DNA of 64,000 bases, taken from NCBI GenBank assembly GCA_954871525.1, contig OX940865.1:5022001-5086000 (forward strand), given 5' to 3'. This DNA comes from Parietaria judaica (Eukaryota > Streptophyta > Magnoliopsida > Rosales > Urticaceae). Each line of letters begins with the position of its first letter. Position 1 is the first letter of the stretch. A program made the position numbers and the translations under genes. Under the pieces are notes generated by a model that was not told the origin of the DNA, ran no database searches, and saw only the letters and a list, made by a program, of their open reading frames with translations. Positions 46,610 to 58,857 of the stretch are shown here, in pieces.

Positions 46610-49600
46610 TTAGGCGCTCGAGCCACCATTATCCTTCGGCTCTGGTTGGGTATCACCTACCCCGAGATGAACCAAGCTCCGTTCGAACTTGCCGACCGGA
46701 ATCACCTTAGTGATCATGTCTGCTGGGTTCTCATCGGTTCCGATCTTGAGAACCTTCATCGTATTCAACTCTACGATGTCCTTGACGAAGTGCAGCCTAA
46801 TGTCGATATGCTTGGTCCTCTCATGATACATCTGATTCTTACACAAGTGTATCGCGGACTGGCTGTCGCAGTGAAGGTCGAAAGACCTTTGCTCGAATCC
46901 TAGCTCTGTGAGTAACCCTTTCAGCCAGAGCCCTTCCTTAGCAGCCTCAGTGATCGCCACGTATTCAGCCTCGGTGGTCGATAAGGCCACGATGTGCTGA
47001 AGCGATGCCTTCCAGCTGACTAGATTCCCGAACACCTTGAAGTTGTATCCGGTGAGAGACCTTCGCTTGTCGAGGTCTCCTGCATAATCTGAGTCAACGA
47101 AGCCTTGAATCACTGATTCCTTTGTCTCATCGCTGGAGTAAATCAGGCCCTTTTCGGAACTGCCCGCCAAGTATCGGAGGATCCACTTGACGGCATTCCA
47201 ATGCTCTTGCCCTGGGTTAGCCATGTACCGGCTTACCAAGCTTACTGCATAGGCCAAATCTGGTCTCGTGCAGATCATCTCGTACATGAGACTTCCGACG
47301 GCACTTGAGTATGGCACAAGTCCCATCCTATTCGTCTCCGCCTCAGTCGTCGGGCTTAACTCATTACAGAGTTTGAAGTGAGGTGCGAGGGGCTGTTTCG
47401 AAGGCTTGGCCTTCTCCATTTGGAACTTCTCGATGACCTTCCTGAAGTATTCCGTTTGCGAGACGCTGAGGTAGCCTTTCGCGCGGTCTCTTCGGATGTC
47501 CATCCCGAGAATCCTTCTTGCTGGCCCTAAGTCCTTCATTTCAAACTCTGACTTCAACGAGTCCTTAAGCTTCTTGATCTCTCCAGTGCTGCTGGAAACG
47601 ATGAGCATATCGTCAACATATAGGAGTAAGTAAATACTCACACCGCTGCTTGTCGTTCTGAAGTAGACACAGTTGTCGTGTCTGCTCCTCCGATAGGAAT
47701 TCTTCTGCATGAATGTGTCAAACCTCTTATACCATTGTCGAGGAGATTGCTTAAGTCCGTACAAGGACTTCTTAAGAGAGCAAACCCAATCCTCTTTTCC
47801 CTTCTGTACGAACCCCTCGGGTTGTTGCATGAGGATTTTCTCCTCGAGTTCTCCATGTAGGAAGGCTGTTTTCACATCCATCTGTTCAAGCTCCCAGTTG
47901 AACTTCGCAACCATCGAAAGTAGCACCCTTATCGATGTATGCTTTACCACTGGCGAGAAGACTTCATTGAAGTCTATACCTTCTCGCTGTGTGAATCCAT
48001 TCGCCACCAACCTCACTTTGAACCTCGCCGGCTCGCCTCCTGGTGCACTTGGCTTCACCTTGTATAGCCACCGACAGCCGACAATCTTACAGTTCTTCGG
48101 CTTCGGAACAAGGACCCAAGTATTGTTCTGGTGAAGAGAGTTCATCTCTTCGTCCATTGCCGCTCGCCACTTCTTCTCTTCGCTGGACCTGATGGCTTCA
48201 CTGAACGAGCGAGGCTCGTTGTCGATTTTGACACATGCAGTGTTGAAAGCATAAGCCACCATCTCGGCGTGGGCGTATCTTATCGGCTTTCTGATAGCCC
48301 GTCGGGGCCTATCCCGAGAAAGTAGGTATCCCTCGTCGGGATTCTCCTCTTCGGCTCCGAGAGCCTCTTCCTCGCTGTCCTCTTTGCTAGACACCTCATC
48401 GCTGTTCGATGAGACCTGCTCCCGATGATCTTGTCGGCTGGAATCTGCTCGATCTCTTCTTATCGGGCTTCCTTTGCTGCCGCTCGTCAAAGCTTCATCG
48501 CAGGTACCTTGTCGGAACTTCGGAAGTTCCTCATCGCGGGATTCTCGTCGCGATAGCTCTTCTCGCATACCTTGTCGGGTATGCTCGTCGGGAATTCCTT
48601 GTCGCAAATTCTCTTCGCGATCATCTCTTCGGCCATTTTCCTCTGGGTTTCCGATAAGAGCTCCTCGGGTAAAATACTCCCGATGAGCCTCTTTTCGTAC
48701 TGGCTCATCGCAAAGCTCCACCTCAAGCTGAAATCCGTCTCCTTCATAGAGATCTTCAGGGCTTGTCGGGGTTGCCTTGCCTTCCAAGAAACTTTCTTCA
48801 TTGAAAGTGACGTCTCGGCTGATGATGCACTTTCGTGACTCTGAACACCAAATCCGGTACCCTTTAACTCCGTCGGGGTACCCCATGAACAGTCCTTTCT
48901 TGGCCCTAGGTACAAGTTTACCATCGTTTACATGATAGTAAGCTGCACAGCCAAAGACTTTAAGTTTGGAGTAGTCGGTGTGCTCTGGTCGATTTGTCCA
49001 TCGCTTCTGAGGAACTTCAAAGTCTATCGCAGACGATGGCAACCTATTGACCAGATAGGCCGCTGTATGGACAGCTTCTCCCCAGAACCGTGATGAAAAA
49101 TTTGCCCTCGAGAGCATACACCTTACTCGTTCCATGATGGTTCGGTTCATCCTTTCAGCGAGACCGTTCTGTTGAGGCGTGTGCCTTACTGTCTTGGATC
49201 GTCGGATGCCTGCCTTCCGGCAGGGATCATTGAACTCCTCGGACAGATACTCCAATCCATTGTCCGTGCGGAGATGTAAGAGCCTCTTCCCGCACTGATT
49301 CTCAACAAGTGCGCGCCAGTTGACAAAGGCTTCAAAAGCCTTGTCCTTTGATCTGATCATATAAACCCAGAGCTTCCTCGAGTAGTCGTCGATGAAAGAG
49401 ATAAAATATCTGTTTCCTCCATGCGAATCTACTCGTGCCGGTCCCCACAAGTCAGAGTGAACATAGTCAAGAACTGACTTGCTCGTGTGAGACCCCTTGC
49501 CGAATTTCACCCGATGCTGCTTCCCAAACACACAGTGTTCGCGGAAGTCGAGCTTCTCCACCTTATCATTCCCGAAGCAGCCTCCTCGCTTGAGTATATC

Positions 49601-50905
49601 AAGCCCCTTCTCGCTGACATGCCCCAGTCTATCGTGCCATAGAGTGGTTTTCGACACTGTTGCTGAGATATTTGCTGCTTCCTTGATGGCAGTCTCACCC
49701 TCCAGGATGTATATGCCATTGTACCGATAAGCCCTCATGAATGTCATCGCACCCTTTGTGACTTTTAAGCCACCCTTGCATGACTTCCACGAGTATCCCT
49801 GCTCTTCGAGGACACCCAAAGAAATAAGATTTCGTTTGAGTCCAGGGACATACCTTACTTGGTTCAGGGTTCTCCGTGTGCCATCCTTGAGTCTTAATGA
49901 TATCGACCCAATCCCCTCGACAGCGCACATCTCCTCGGTGCCCGTCGATACTGGCATGACCTCCTCGTCGGCCTTCATCCCCTCGAACCAACTCTGCTCG
50001 TGACTCATGTGGTATGAGCATCCCGAATCCAGTATCCACGCTGTTCGCATGCTGGTCGGCATCATCGCGAGGACCTCAGCGCTATCGTACCCTCCCGATA
50101 CCTGGGAAGCGTTCGCTGGACCGTCGTCGCTATTCCTTCTGAACGGCTTTCCCGTTCTCTTCTCAGGACAATCTTTCTTGAAATGTCCTTCCTTGTTACA
50201 GTTGTAACACTTGCCGCTTCTCGGCCTCGATGATGATCGCCTCGGTGAGCCTTTCCTGAACTTCTCTCGCTTAGCCGATCTTTCACGGTTAACGACGAGG
50301 CTCTCCGCTCCACCTGATCTTCCATCGAACTTGCCCTCCTGCTTTCGCTGAACCTCCTTGGCTAGCACGGCCGTCTTGACATCGTCGACGGTGAGGGTCT
50401 CCCTGCCACTAAATAGCAGAATGTCCTGGATCCTGTCGTACATCCTCGATACCGAATTCAGTAGGAGGAGTGCTTGATCCTTTGACGGGACCTCCACATT
50501 TATCATCTTCAGATCTGTGATGATCTTCTTGAATTCGATAAAGTTTTGCTTCAGCGATGATCCCGGAGCCATCTTGAGGGTATACATCCGTTGTTTGAGA
50601 AACAACTCGTTCGCCCAGGACTTCCTGTTGTACGTCTCATCGAGACGCTTCCAGATTCCTGCAGTTGTCGTCTCGTCTTGGATGTCTCTGATGACATCAT
50701 CACTGAGAGCGAGAATAATGGTGCTTCTCGCCCTCGTCATGATGTCTTCCTTGTCCTCCCCACTTAGCTTCTCCGAGAATGCCTCATCGCCCTTGAGCGC
50801 CGTGTCGAGGCGCATCTGACACAGCTGTGCTTGCATCTTGATCTTCCAGATGTTGAAGTCACCATCGCCGGTGAACTTCGCGATGTCTGTCTTATCAGGT
50901 CCCAT
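46610..50905 (-). CDS. Copia Gag-Pol polyprotein, uninterrupted 1431 codons
   Basis: Encodes the whole replication machinery of a Ty1/copia retrotransposon in the order gag, protease, integrase, reverse transcriptase, RNase H. Gag starts [17 protein letters not shown] and contains a zinc knuckle near residue 232 ([14 protein letters not shown]). The protease has LDSG at about residue 289. Integrase: HHCC region near 425-455, then DLWGP and a [11 protein letters not shown] / [13 protein letters not shown] core. Reverse transcriptase carries YVDDMLI near residue 1094; RNase H has a [15 protein letters not shown] motif, STTEAEYVA near 1310 and a CDSQSAIHL segment. Family resemblance is to the Tnt1/Tork branch. 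One oddity: the integrase finger reads [10 protein letters not shown] where the family has CEHC, so the first zinc-binding cysteine is replaced by Arg (CGC for TGC). That may disable integration in cis although the frame is intact. Confidence 0.95.
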   Translation of the reverse strand: MGPDKTDIAKFTGDGDFNIWKIKMQAQLCQMRLDTALKGDEAFSEKLSGEDKEDIMTRARSTIILALSDDVIRDIQDETTTAGIWKRLDETYNRKSWANELFLKQRMYTLKMAPGSSLKQNFIEFKKIITDLKMINVEVPSKDQALLLLNSVSRMYDRIQDILLFSGRETLTVDDVKTAVLAKEVQRKQEGKFDGRSGGAESLVVNRERSAKREKFRKGSPRRSSSRPRSGKCYNCNKEGHFKKDCPEKRTGKPFRRNSDDGPANASQVSGGYDSAEVLAMMPTSMRTAWILDSGCSYHMSHEQSWFEGMKADEEVMPVSTGTEEMCAVEGIGSISLRLKDGTRRTLNQVRYVPGLKRNLISLGVLEEQGYSWKSCKGGLKVTKGAMTFMRAYRYNGIYILEGETAIKEAANISATVSKTTLWHDRLGHVSEKGLDILKRGGCFGNDKVEKLDFREHCVFGKQHRVKFGKGSHTSKSVLDYVHSDLWGPARVDSHGGNRYFISFIDDYSRKLWVYMIRSKDKAFEAFVNWRALVENQCGKRLLHLRTDNGLEYLSEEFNDPCRKAGIRRSKTVRHTPQQNGLAERMNRTIMERVRCMLSRANFSSRFWGEAVHTAAYLVNRLPSSAIDFEVPQKRWTNRPEHTDYSKLKVFGCAAYYHVNDGKLVPRAKKGLFMGYPDGVKGYRIWCSESRKCIISRDVTFNEESFLEGKATPTSPEDLYEGDGFQLEVELCDEPVRKEAHREYFTRGALIGNPEENGRRDDREENLRQGIPDEHTRQGMREELSRRESRDEELPKFRQGTCDEALTSGSKGSPIRRDRADSSRQDHREQVSSNSDEVSSKEDSEEEALGAEEENPDEGYLLSRDRPRRAIRKPIRYAHAEMVAYAFNTACVKIDNEPRSFSEAIRSSEEKKWRAAMDEEMNSLHQNNTWVLVPKPKNCKIVGCRWLYKVKPSAPGGEPARFKVRLVANGFTQREGIDFNEVFSPVVKHTSIRVLLSMVAKFNWELEQMDVKTAFLHGELEEKILMQQPEGFVQKGKEDWVCSLKKSLYGLKQSPRQWYKRFDTFMQKNSYRRSRHDNCVYFRTTSSGVSIYLLLYVDDMLIVSSSTGEIKKLKDSLKSEFEMKDLGPARRILGMDIRRDRAKGYLSVSQTEYFRKVIEKFQMEKAKPSKQPLAPHFKLCNELSPTTEAETNRMGLVPYSSAVGSLMYEMICTRPDLAYAVSLVSRYMANPGQEHWNAVKWILRYLAGSSEKGLIYSSDETKESVIQGFVDSDYAGDLDKRRSLTGYNFKVFGNLVSWKASLQHIVALSTTEAEYVAITEAAKEGLWLKGLLTELGFEQRSFDLHCDSQSAIHLCKNQMYHERTKHIDIRLHFVKDIVELNTMKVLKIGTDENPADMITKVIPVGKFERSLVHLGVGDTQPEPKDNGGSSA

Positions 50906-51048
50906 GATTCCTTACCGTGTCTTGAAGGAGTGATTCTGACAATCTTCGTCAAGATTCAGAATCTTGAACTCCTTTACTTTCTTGTTCGGTTCTTGAACTC
51001 GGATCTTGATTCTCCGATGAACCCTTCCTTGATTCACCGAGAGAAGAA

Positions 51049-51060
51049 GCTCTGATACCA
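51049..51060 (-). other. Primer-binding site of the copia element
   Basis: Coding strand TGGTATCAGAGC two bases after the 5' LTR, complementary to the 3' end of initiator methionine tRNA, the usual copia primer. Confidence 0.85.
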
Positions 51061-51062
51061 CT

Positions 51063-51736
51063 TGTTAGGGATTTCACCCAGCAACCCGATAATCTATATC
51101 GGTGACCACGAACAAATGCGGAATAACACGATAGAATTGGATGGCAAAGACTAACAGTTTATTGATCTTTGATAACGTTTGAATTACTCAACCGGTTACA
51201 AAAGACTCGATCTTCTCCAGAAGATGATCTTCCCGTTGAACACAAACTCACAGCTCCTTTCACTGCTCCCTCCGATGACTCCACCGTATGCTATCCGATG
51301 ATGAAGTGATCTCCGTCTTGCAGCGCTCTCCACGGTGATCGGAGATGACCCAGACCCAGAGAATGCCTGCGATCAGAACCACGGTGCGAACGAACCCCTT
51401 TGACGCCGAGAAGAAGCTCCGACAGATCCTCAGAGTGTGCGCCTCTGTCTGTCGTTCCCGAGCCTTCCCTCTACGTACTTTGTCGTCACCTTCGTCGTAT
51501 CCACCGTCTGACTCGCCTAAGAAGTTCTTTGTCTCAAGCACTCTCTCTCTCCTTGATTCTCTCTCTCTTTGCTGTATGGCCTGGTCTGATCTAACCGCTC
51601 TACGAGCTTTGCTTATATAGCCGTTGGCTCATTTTTACCGTCCCCGGATGGTGAGTGAATGTCATCACCCGATAGGCTCCTTATCTTTAAGTGACTGTGA
51701 CACACATGATCTTGTGTCACCGATGGGTGATCAACA
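51063..51736 (-). repeat. 5' LTR of the copia element
   Basis: Plus strand TGTTAGGGATTTCACCC ... GATGGGTGATCAACA. A TATATAAG box on the coding strand at 51612-51619 is the likely promoter. Confidence 0.88.
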
Positions 51737-51897
51737 GTCCGAAAATCAGTTGCCAAAGTTACGTATAGTAAATAGTTCTACTGAATTTTTTAGCAACTGA
51801 TATATCTTCAAAATCAGTGTCTATAACAAATTTATAGAAACTAATTATTCAGCGGGTGAAAATTTAGTTTCTAAAAATCAGTTTTTTACTAGTGCCA

Positions 51898-52331
51898 CAA
51901 TCAATACGAACCATTGATCTTCGCAATTTGAATTCATTTTGCTTGCTTGATCCGTTCCAAAGCTTGCGGTTCAACATAAATTTATTGAAATCGGATTCCC
52001 ACGTAAAAAAATTACCTTTAGTAATTGAGTTCGTATATGTATTGATTTGTGGTGTGTTATATATTATCTAAACAGTTTATATGCAGTTTAACTTGTTTTC
52101 TTGAGAAAAATAGTATTAGCTGGCATGTTAGCTAATAAAGCCTAATGATATTGTGCCTAAACCTTTACCGGATTTATTTATTTGATTTTTAATTTATATT
52201 CACATATTTTAAACCCATGAGAAAATATGCTGAAAAATTCAACCCGATTTCGGGCCGAGAAAAGTCAATTTGAGCATGGCTTGGAAAAGTCACGTATAAT
52301 AACCGGAAGAAAATAAAATCGTCTCACAAGA
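51898..52331. other. AT-rich spacer right of CACTA element 2
   Basis: No gene or clear repeat seen. Confidence 0.35.
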
Positions 52332-52746
52332 TGTTAGATATGTTTGACGTATAACTGGTTATTGTTGTCAAATTAGTTGTGTACGTTATCCGTTTGAATC
52401 TTAGAGCCACCATGGCAACAAACAACACCGCCACGGTTGCAACAAACAATGCCACATGGGCAAGCCACGAATCATACAGTAACAGCCGGGTTGATGTGGA
52501 TATATATGGGGATATCTTCAAGATTTGTTGTATTTTAATTATTTATTTGTTTTCATTTTAGTTAGAGAGATTTAAGGAATTAGTTCCTCTTTTCTTGCCT
52601 TTCGGTTTAAACCCTAGCTCTATATAAGAGTGGTGAATGTTTGTATTTTGCAGATTTTGATGAATATAAAATTGAAGCTTTTTCTTTGAAAACCGAGTTT
52701 ATTCTCGTTGAGACGCGTTCTTGTGTATTTCCCGTAGTCCGATCTA
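52332..52746 (+). repeat. Probable 5' LTR of a truncated retrotransposon
   Basis: Begins near TGTTAGATATG, has TCTATATAAGAG (TATA) at about 52619, ends CCGATCTACA, and is followed at 52750 by TTGGTATCAGAGCCCC, an initiator-tRNA primer-binding site. The exact left boundary is inferred from the TG. Confidence 0.55.
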
Positions 52747-52827
52747 CATCAGTTGGTATCAGAGCCCCTCGTTTCTGTGTAGAGGCACCAAAGATTCGAG
52801 CCGTTCACGAAGCTGGGCAGAGGATAT

Positions 52828-53390
52828 AATGAGACAAGAAGAGGTCGACGGATTGCGCGCTCAGATGGACTTGCTCTGCGCTGCTGCAGAATCAATCAGA
52901 GCGACGACGTCGAGGCAAATCCGACACCATGGACGACCATGCCAACCTGGTCGACCAGAATCTAGGACGTGTGGCGGTCCAGAAAGATGTGCGATGGGTA
53001 GCGGCGTTCAAGGTGGCTATTCTGGAATACGACGAACCGACGTACGATGAGGTGGAACACGGCGCGGCCGTGTACGACGAGCTGATCTACGGCGAGACGG
53101 AGTATGCTGAACTAGTGTACGATGAGTAAAACAATTCCAATGACGATGCGGCGGAGTACGCCAAAACCGTGTGTGGGAATGTTGCTCGCATGAACACTTT
53201 CACCAAAGAGGCAATTAGAGAGGGCGACAAAACTGGCGCCGACGAGGTACTCTTAGAGGGCGACGAAACTTATTCGAGGAACCTTCCTCGAAGAAACCCC
53301 CTCGACGAACCTTCTTCGACGAAGCCGCCCCGAGGAAATTTCCTCGACAAACCCCAAGCCATGGATGACGAGTTTTTCTCCGACGAGCAT
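52828..53390 (+). pseudogene. Decayed 5' coding region (gag-like) of the same element
   Basis: Acidic pieces in two frames: MRQEEVDGLRAQMDLLCAAA, then MDDHANLVDQNLGRVAV, then a repetitive YDE-rich stretch (AVYDELIYGETEYAELVYDE) ending in a stop, then SRNLPRRNPLDEPSS and MDDEFFSDEH. Position after the primer-binding site suggests gag; I recognise no conserved domain. It is cut off by the LTR fragment that follows. Confidence 0.4.
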
Positions 53391-53752
53391 ACTGTTAAGC
53401 ATATTTCCCTTAAACAATGTTTTATTTACCCATTGTAAAAGTTTATGACATCACTCTTAATAAAGAAGGTATTTATTATGATAATTTTTTTTATAGTTCT
53501 TTATGTATAATCGAATGTATATCCGTAGTTCATAATGGAATGCAATTGTAATCTATCCATTACACCAGAGTCAATGTGAGGAAGAATTGATAGATGCAAT
53601 AAATGAACTTAAATTTATCCGTGACTTAATTAAGCGGGTGGGAGCCTCTTAATTGATAAAGTCATTAATGCGACTAAATGGAAAAAATCCTATTCTGGAT
53701 AGATACGTGTGTCATACTCATTAAGTGCATTAAGTACAAAGTGTCTTTGTAC
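53391..53752 (+). mobile_element. Diverged fragment of the long-LTR family (5' end only)
   Basis: TGTTAAGCATATTTCCCTTAAACAA, then TTTGTAAAAG, GTTCATAA-GGA-TGCAATTG, AGTCAATGTGAGGAAGAATT and GGGTGGGAGCC follow the first ~350 bp of the 2.7-kb LTR in order but with many changes. It stops near 53752, where another element begins. Confidence 0.7.
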
Positions 53753-53754
53753 AT

Positions 53755-55931
53755 GATAGTGTGATGGTAAACTTGCCCCATTGGATAAGTGATTTTGCCC
53801 ATCACTTTTGTTTAATTATAGTTTATTGCTGGCTTTTATTTTACTCACAAGTTTATGAGGGCAGAAATGTATTTTCATGAATTGTATTTGACTATATAAA
53901 GCATCACTCGGAGCATGTATAAGGCACTCCAATTATTTAAGAGAATTACTCTCCTCTCCTCTCCTCTGTATATCCTTCCAATAAGCCCTGATCACTTCAA
54001 ACTACTTTGAACCAACATTTTGTATCAGAGCGAGGTTGTTGGTGTCGTTGTTAGTTCTCTTGAAAGTCTTAGTATGCTCATGTGGTTGCGGTTCCGACTG
54101 ATCTTCCACATCAGAAACAAATTTCTTGAGATTTAATCGTTTGAGCTTTCTTTGTGTCGAGTTACTGCCAACACGATGGGTGATCTCCAAGTTGTCGGAG
54201 GTATCAAAGAACTCAACAGCAACACCACACATGGGCAACATGCATGATGTCCTATTTGCAAGGGAACGACCTATGGGAGGTCGTCGGCGGAGGTGAAACT
54301 ACGCCGCCAGAGGAAGATGCTAATTGCACCTTGCGGAAATGGAGAATCAAAGCAGGCAAAGCGATGTTTGCCTTAAAGACCACCGTTGAAGAAGATATAT
54401 TGGAGCACATTCAGGACGACAAGACGCCAAAAGAAGCATGGGAGACGTTCGTGACACTTTTCTCAAAGAAGAATGATGCGAGGCTACAACTCTTGGAGAA
54501 CGAGCTGCTATCAATCTCACAACACGATGTGACGATTGCTTAGTATTTTCACAAGGTTAAGTCGATATGTCGTGATATTAACGATCTCGATCCGAAGTCC
54601 GTCATCGAGGAGGCTCGTAGGAAGAGGATCATCATCCACGGGTTGAGATCGTAGTACCAAAGCTTCGTGATTGCTGTACAAGGATGGCCCGTTCAACCAT
54701 CACTTGTAGAGTTTGAGAATTTGCTAGCAAGTTAAGAAGCGATGGCTAAGAAAATGGGCGGCGTCACGGTGAAGAATGAAGATGAGAAGTACCTCCTGCT
54801 GATGCATGAAGAATGGGTGGCCAAGCAGAAGAAGAATCATGGAGCTGAGTCTTCTTCAAGCTCGTCGAGTCGTGGCGGGTACGGCGAAGATATCCGAGCA
54901 CGTGGTAGAGGCCGAGGATGAGGGCGAGGTCGTGACATGCGAGGTCGCGGAAGTAGCTCGCCCCGCCAGGAAGGCACCACGTCCCGAAGATACAAGAGCA
55001 CGGTGAAGTGCTACTAATGTCAGAAGATCGGGCACTATGCATCGAAATGCCGCAATAGGAAGCACGCCGACGAAGCAAATCTTACAAGATTCCAAGAAGA
55101 CGAGCAAATGCTGATGTTCGCCCAGCAGGAGAGGAACTTTGAAGAGCGGAGAAATGAGGAGACGAGCGTCGAAGAAAAAATCGACGCTGAGCCCGGGCGA
55201 GAACCGGTCAGAGAGAAGACCGACCTGGAGGAGCCAGTCGACGTAAAGTCGAGCTTGGAGCCCGAGCTGGTGATGGCCGAGAAGAAGCCCAGCTCGGAGA
55301 AGATGGCCGAAAAGATGGTCATGCTCATTGAGGACAAGGTTATTGCAAACCTCCTCGTAGACGGACAAAAGAATGTCTATACCGACATCTGGTATTTAGA
55401 TAATGGTGCAAGCAACCATATGACGGGAGATCGAGCTAAGTTTAAAGAGCTCGATGAAAAAATCACAGGGAGCGTAAAGTTCGGCAATGAATCGATCATC
55501 GAAATCAGAGGCAGAGGGTCCATCATGTTCAAGTGCAAGAACGGGGACCAACCCCTGCTTACCCAGGTGTACTACATCCCGAAGCTGAAGAGTAACATCA
55601 TCAGCCTCGGTCAGATGACGGAGGTGGGTAACACGGTGGTGATGGTCGGCTCGTACTTGAAGATGTGGAACTAGAGTGGCGCCCTGTTGATGAAGGTGAA
55701 GAGAAGGCCGAACAGGTTGTACAAGATACTCCTAGAGACGAGAGAACCCGTCTGCTTAATGGCGTTCCTGGCATACCCACCTTGGTTATGGCACGCACGA
55801 CTTGGGCACGTAAATTTCTACGCGCTCAAGATGATAGGAGAGAAGAAGATGGCCTTTGGGGTACCGAAGATTCAGCACCCCAACCAGTTTTGTGAATTCT
55901 GCATGGTCGCGAAACAGGCAAGAGTGCCATT
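53755..55931 (+). pseudogene. Decayed Ty1/copia element (LTR, gag, protease, start of integrase)
   Basis: An LTR-like stretch (53755-54022) is followed by TTTTGTATCAGAGCGAGG, a primer-binding site. Gag starts MGDLQVVGGIKELNSN at 54175, shifts frame near 54220, and continues CMMSYLQGNDLWEVV and then KWRIKAGKAMFALK. In-frame stops occur at 54541, 54652, near 54735 and 54918, and inside the zinc knuckle at ~55016 (CY*CQKIGHYASKC). Protease WYLDNGASNHMTG is at ~55390; the frame ends at 55672; the integrase finger is visible in WLWHARLGHVNFYAL and CEFCMVAKQ. The remainder is cut off by the reverse long LTR at 55932. Non-functional; older than that insertion. Confidence 0.8.
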
Positions 55932-56689
55932 TGTTGGGAATTTGATATAGCTTCGACGCCATTTATTGGAAATCGGATATGCTAATATGCCAATTTACCT
56001 TAAAATATAACGAAATAGCTTCGATTGCAAATTCATTGAAAATACTTTTAACGTCCCGTCCAAATTATCTCGAATTTTCCGCTATCATCAGTCTGTCCGG
56101 GTAACTTCAAAAATAATTTTAAGTCGGAAAAGTTACACCGTAATAACGTACTGACATCGAGTAATTTGGATAAAGCGACCGGATAAATAATTGGCAATTT
56201 AATCATCACAATTAATTTCATCACAACATTATTAAATCTAATGTCTATCGAAAATAAATAAGGACAATAAAATAAATTTTGCATTTATTGACCCAATGCA
56301 TAAGGCCGTACCTCATTGACGACTTCTGGCTGCGCGTTCTGACTTTGGCAGGGCTCCGCCGATGCTGAGGGAAACTCCCGTGATCTTCCGGGATATTCTC
56401 TTGGATTCCTCGTACCGAAGCGTGGGCTTCGCCGGCAGGACTCCGTCGCAAAATTTAACTGGCGGTTCTCTTTAAGCTACCGGAGAAAAATATCTCCTAA
56501 GCGAAACCAAAAGAGAGATCAGAAGCAGAAAACTCGCAGACCCTAAAGAGAGAGGGATAGCTCGAGTTTTTTGCTCTGGGGAAGGTGTGAAAAATGTGTA
56601 GAATGAGCTCCCTATTTATAGCCTTAGCCAGTAACCAAATTTGAGATATTCACTCCCAAATTTCGAATTTATATATATTAAATATAATT

Positions 56690-57004
56690 AATTATCTTAA
56701 TCCAAAGGTTTAGATTCAATCTCATCTAAATCCGATGGATATAATTAATCAGGGATTTAATTAAATAAGAAAGACTTGGTAAAATCAAAAACCAATCTTA
56801 TCCTTTTATTTAAATATAATTCGAATATATATATATTTAATTTCGAAAATAATTAATAAATATAATTAATTATCCTAATCCAAAGGTTTAGATTCGATCT
56901 TATCTAAATCCAATGGATATAATTAATTAGGGAGTTAATTAAATAAGAAAGACTTGGTAAAATCAAAAACCAGTCTTATCTACTTATTTAAATATAATTT
57001 CGAA

Positions 57005-57005
<1 letters not shown>
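56690..57005. repeat. Tandem duplication, ~180-bp unit, within LTR copy 3
   Basis: ATCCAAAGGTTTAGATTC ... GACTTGGTAAAATCAAAAACCA occurs at about 56690-56869 and again at 56870-57005 with few changes. Confidence 0.8.
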
Positions 57006-57008
<3 letters not shown>

Positions 57009-57087
<79 letters not shown>

Positions 57088-57112
57088 TAATAATAATAAT
57101 AATAATAATAAT
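57009..57112. repeat. (AAT)n microsatellite with regular ATG interruptions
   Basis: About 34 trinucleotides of AAT with an AATGATAAT interruption at two places; absent from the other LTR copies of the window. Confidence 0.95.
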
Positions 57113-58857
57113 TTCGAAAGTTATTAATTATTATATATTAATTAATTTCCAATCCGATGGTAAAGATTAAATCTTAAACCGATCCAACGGATACAATTAA
57201 TTAGGTCAAATTTGAAAAACCTTGAGCCTGGTCACCAAGCTACTATTTTTGAATTAGGATTAGGTCAAAAATCAATTATCTTAATCCAACGGTTGATATT
57301 AAATCATTTCCGATCTAATGGATTAAATTGATTTTAGGGTTTTGCTAAAATACCAAATATTAGGTACTTATACCGCAAATATTAAAAGTTCAAACCAAGT
57401 CAAATGCGTCTGAAGTGGTTGCACTTTCCTTGCTGCTCAATAACCGATTTACACATATAATATATAATTAAATATATATATTATTATTATTAATATAAAT
57501 CTATTAGTTAATTATTAATAAGATATTAATAATTAAATCCAAATAATTAAATTATATTAATAATTTCTGATCTCAATATCACACATTAAAATGTCATGGT
57601 GCCACACCATTATTTAAATTCGTGACATGTGATTTAATTTCATAGTTTATCATACCGAACACAAACTTAGAAAATCCATAAATCATGAACCGTAAGTCAG
57701 AATGACTTGGTTCAAAAAGCAAAGTTGCTTAGAATTTAATTTAAATCAACATGGTGTTGATAGAAAATCTAAATTCTAACTTTCTTTTTATCAGTTAATT
57801 CCGTGTACCAAAATATGGTACTTCTGCCACGCTGACGATAAAACTATCTGACGTCTGCCAAAGACTTGTTAGTTTTATAAGTCGAGCCAAATGATTAAAC
57901 ATTATCCAGAATTTATTTTAATCACGTACGTATTATTCGTTCCGGAGCTATCATGGGGACCATGGACCCGTATCAATTAAGCTCCAACGAACTGCTAGAT
58001 GTTCGTCAAACCTCGAAGTGATTCCACTATAGACCCGAGGCTGCACTCTTTAGTGATACGGTATATATTATTCCCTTATAACAGCAGGGTGTCCATTGAT
58101 ACAATCAAATTTCGGTTATTGATCTTTAACTTGATGATCCACACATGAGCAGGCGGTTTTTACCGTATTGCCTCTCACTGCATTTTCATCCTTAACTCAG
58201 TCGATAATATTATGAGCAACCCACTTATGATTACGAATCATAAGCTGGCCATGGGTGAATCTCACTTCTCACCATCGACAATCAAGGGAATCATCTTGAC
58301 TCTGAAGAGAGCTACGTGATGCCCATATCTATGATCAAGCTACCTTCACTGTTGACTATCATGTTCCCAAAATAATAGTGTTGGGAACAGCGGTAATATA
58401 TTGTGTTCTTAAACGGTTAAATCAAAGAACAATAGAGTCAACAGATCAGACTCAAGATCACTCAGGACTTAGATCGAATATCCATTTCATCATCTACTAG
58501 TGATTAACTTCAAGTTATCAGTGACAGTCTTATATGATAACTTCTTGAGTTTAAGTCAGGTCCAGTCCAGTATGAAGACATTTCATACTTAATGAACTTC
58601 TAGTGAATGTGACACACACACTTAATCCAGAATAGGATTATATCACTTAGTCACATTAATGACCTTTTCGATTAATGGGCTCCCACCCACTTAATCAGGT
58701 CACGGGCACTTTAAGTTCATTTATTATGATTATCAATTATTCCTCACATTGACTCGGGTGTGATGATAATAACATAATTGCATTCCATTATGAACTATGG
58801 ATCAAACATTCTATTTTACTCTACAGAAACTATAATAAGATTAACATAATAAGTATT

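Larger units (their letters stand above)
45881..51736 (-). mobile_element. Complete Ty1/copia retrotransposon
   Basis: Two LTRs (45881-46556 and 51063-51736, ~675 bp) flank one gag-pol gene on the minus strand, with a perfect 5-bp duplication GTCCG (45876-45880 and 51737-51741). I count about a dozen differences between the LTRs, so they are ~98% identical and insertion was fairly recent. The primer-binding site and purine-rich tract are both present. It is inserted in the right subterminal array of CACTA element 2. Confidence 0.95.
41097..51894. mobile_element. CACTA (En/Spm) element 2, 10.8 kb including a nested copia element
   Basis: Left end CACTAGTAGAAATAACATTT, right end AATCAGTTTTTTACTAGTG, flanked by the 3-bp duplication CCA (41094-41096 and 51895-51897). 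The subterminal zones are dense in AACTGAAAAATCAGTT hairpin units. The only recognisable own gene is a decayed tnp1-like one at 41950-43565 (-). No tnp2 catalytic region is visible. After removing the copia insertion the element is about 4.9 kb and non-autonomous. Confidence 0.87.
55932..58857 (-). mobile_element. Long-LTR family, reverse copy 3, interrupted at its 5' end
   Basis: Starts TGTTGGGAATTTG (complement of the LTR 3' end) and runs parallel to copy 2 as far as CATAATAAGTA at 58855, where copy 4 begins; the last ~75 bp of the LTR are missing from the window and presumably lie beyond copy 4. It is longer than its relatives because of a 180-bp tandem duplication (about 56690-57005) and a trinucleotide expansion (57009-57112). 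It is inserted in the integrase region of the decayed copia element. Whether it is solo or part of a full element cannot be decided here. Confidence 0.85.

Noticed and set aside
46163..51620. Plus-strand frames of 60-145 codons across the copia element
   Set aside because: They are antisense or alternative-frame shadows of the gag-pol gene or lie in its LTRs.
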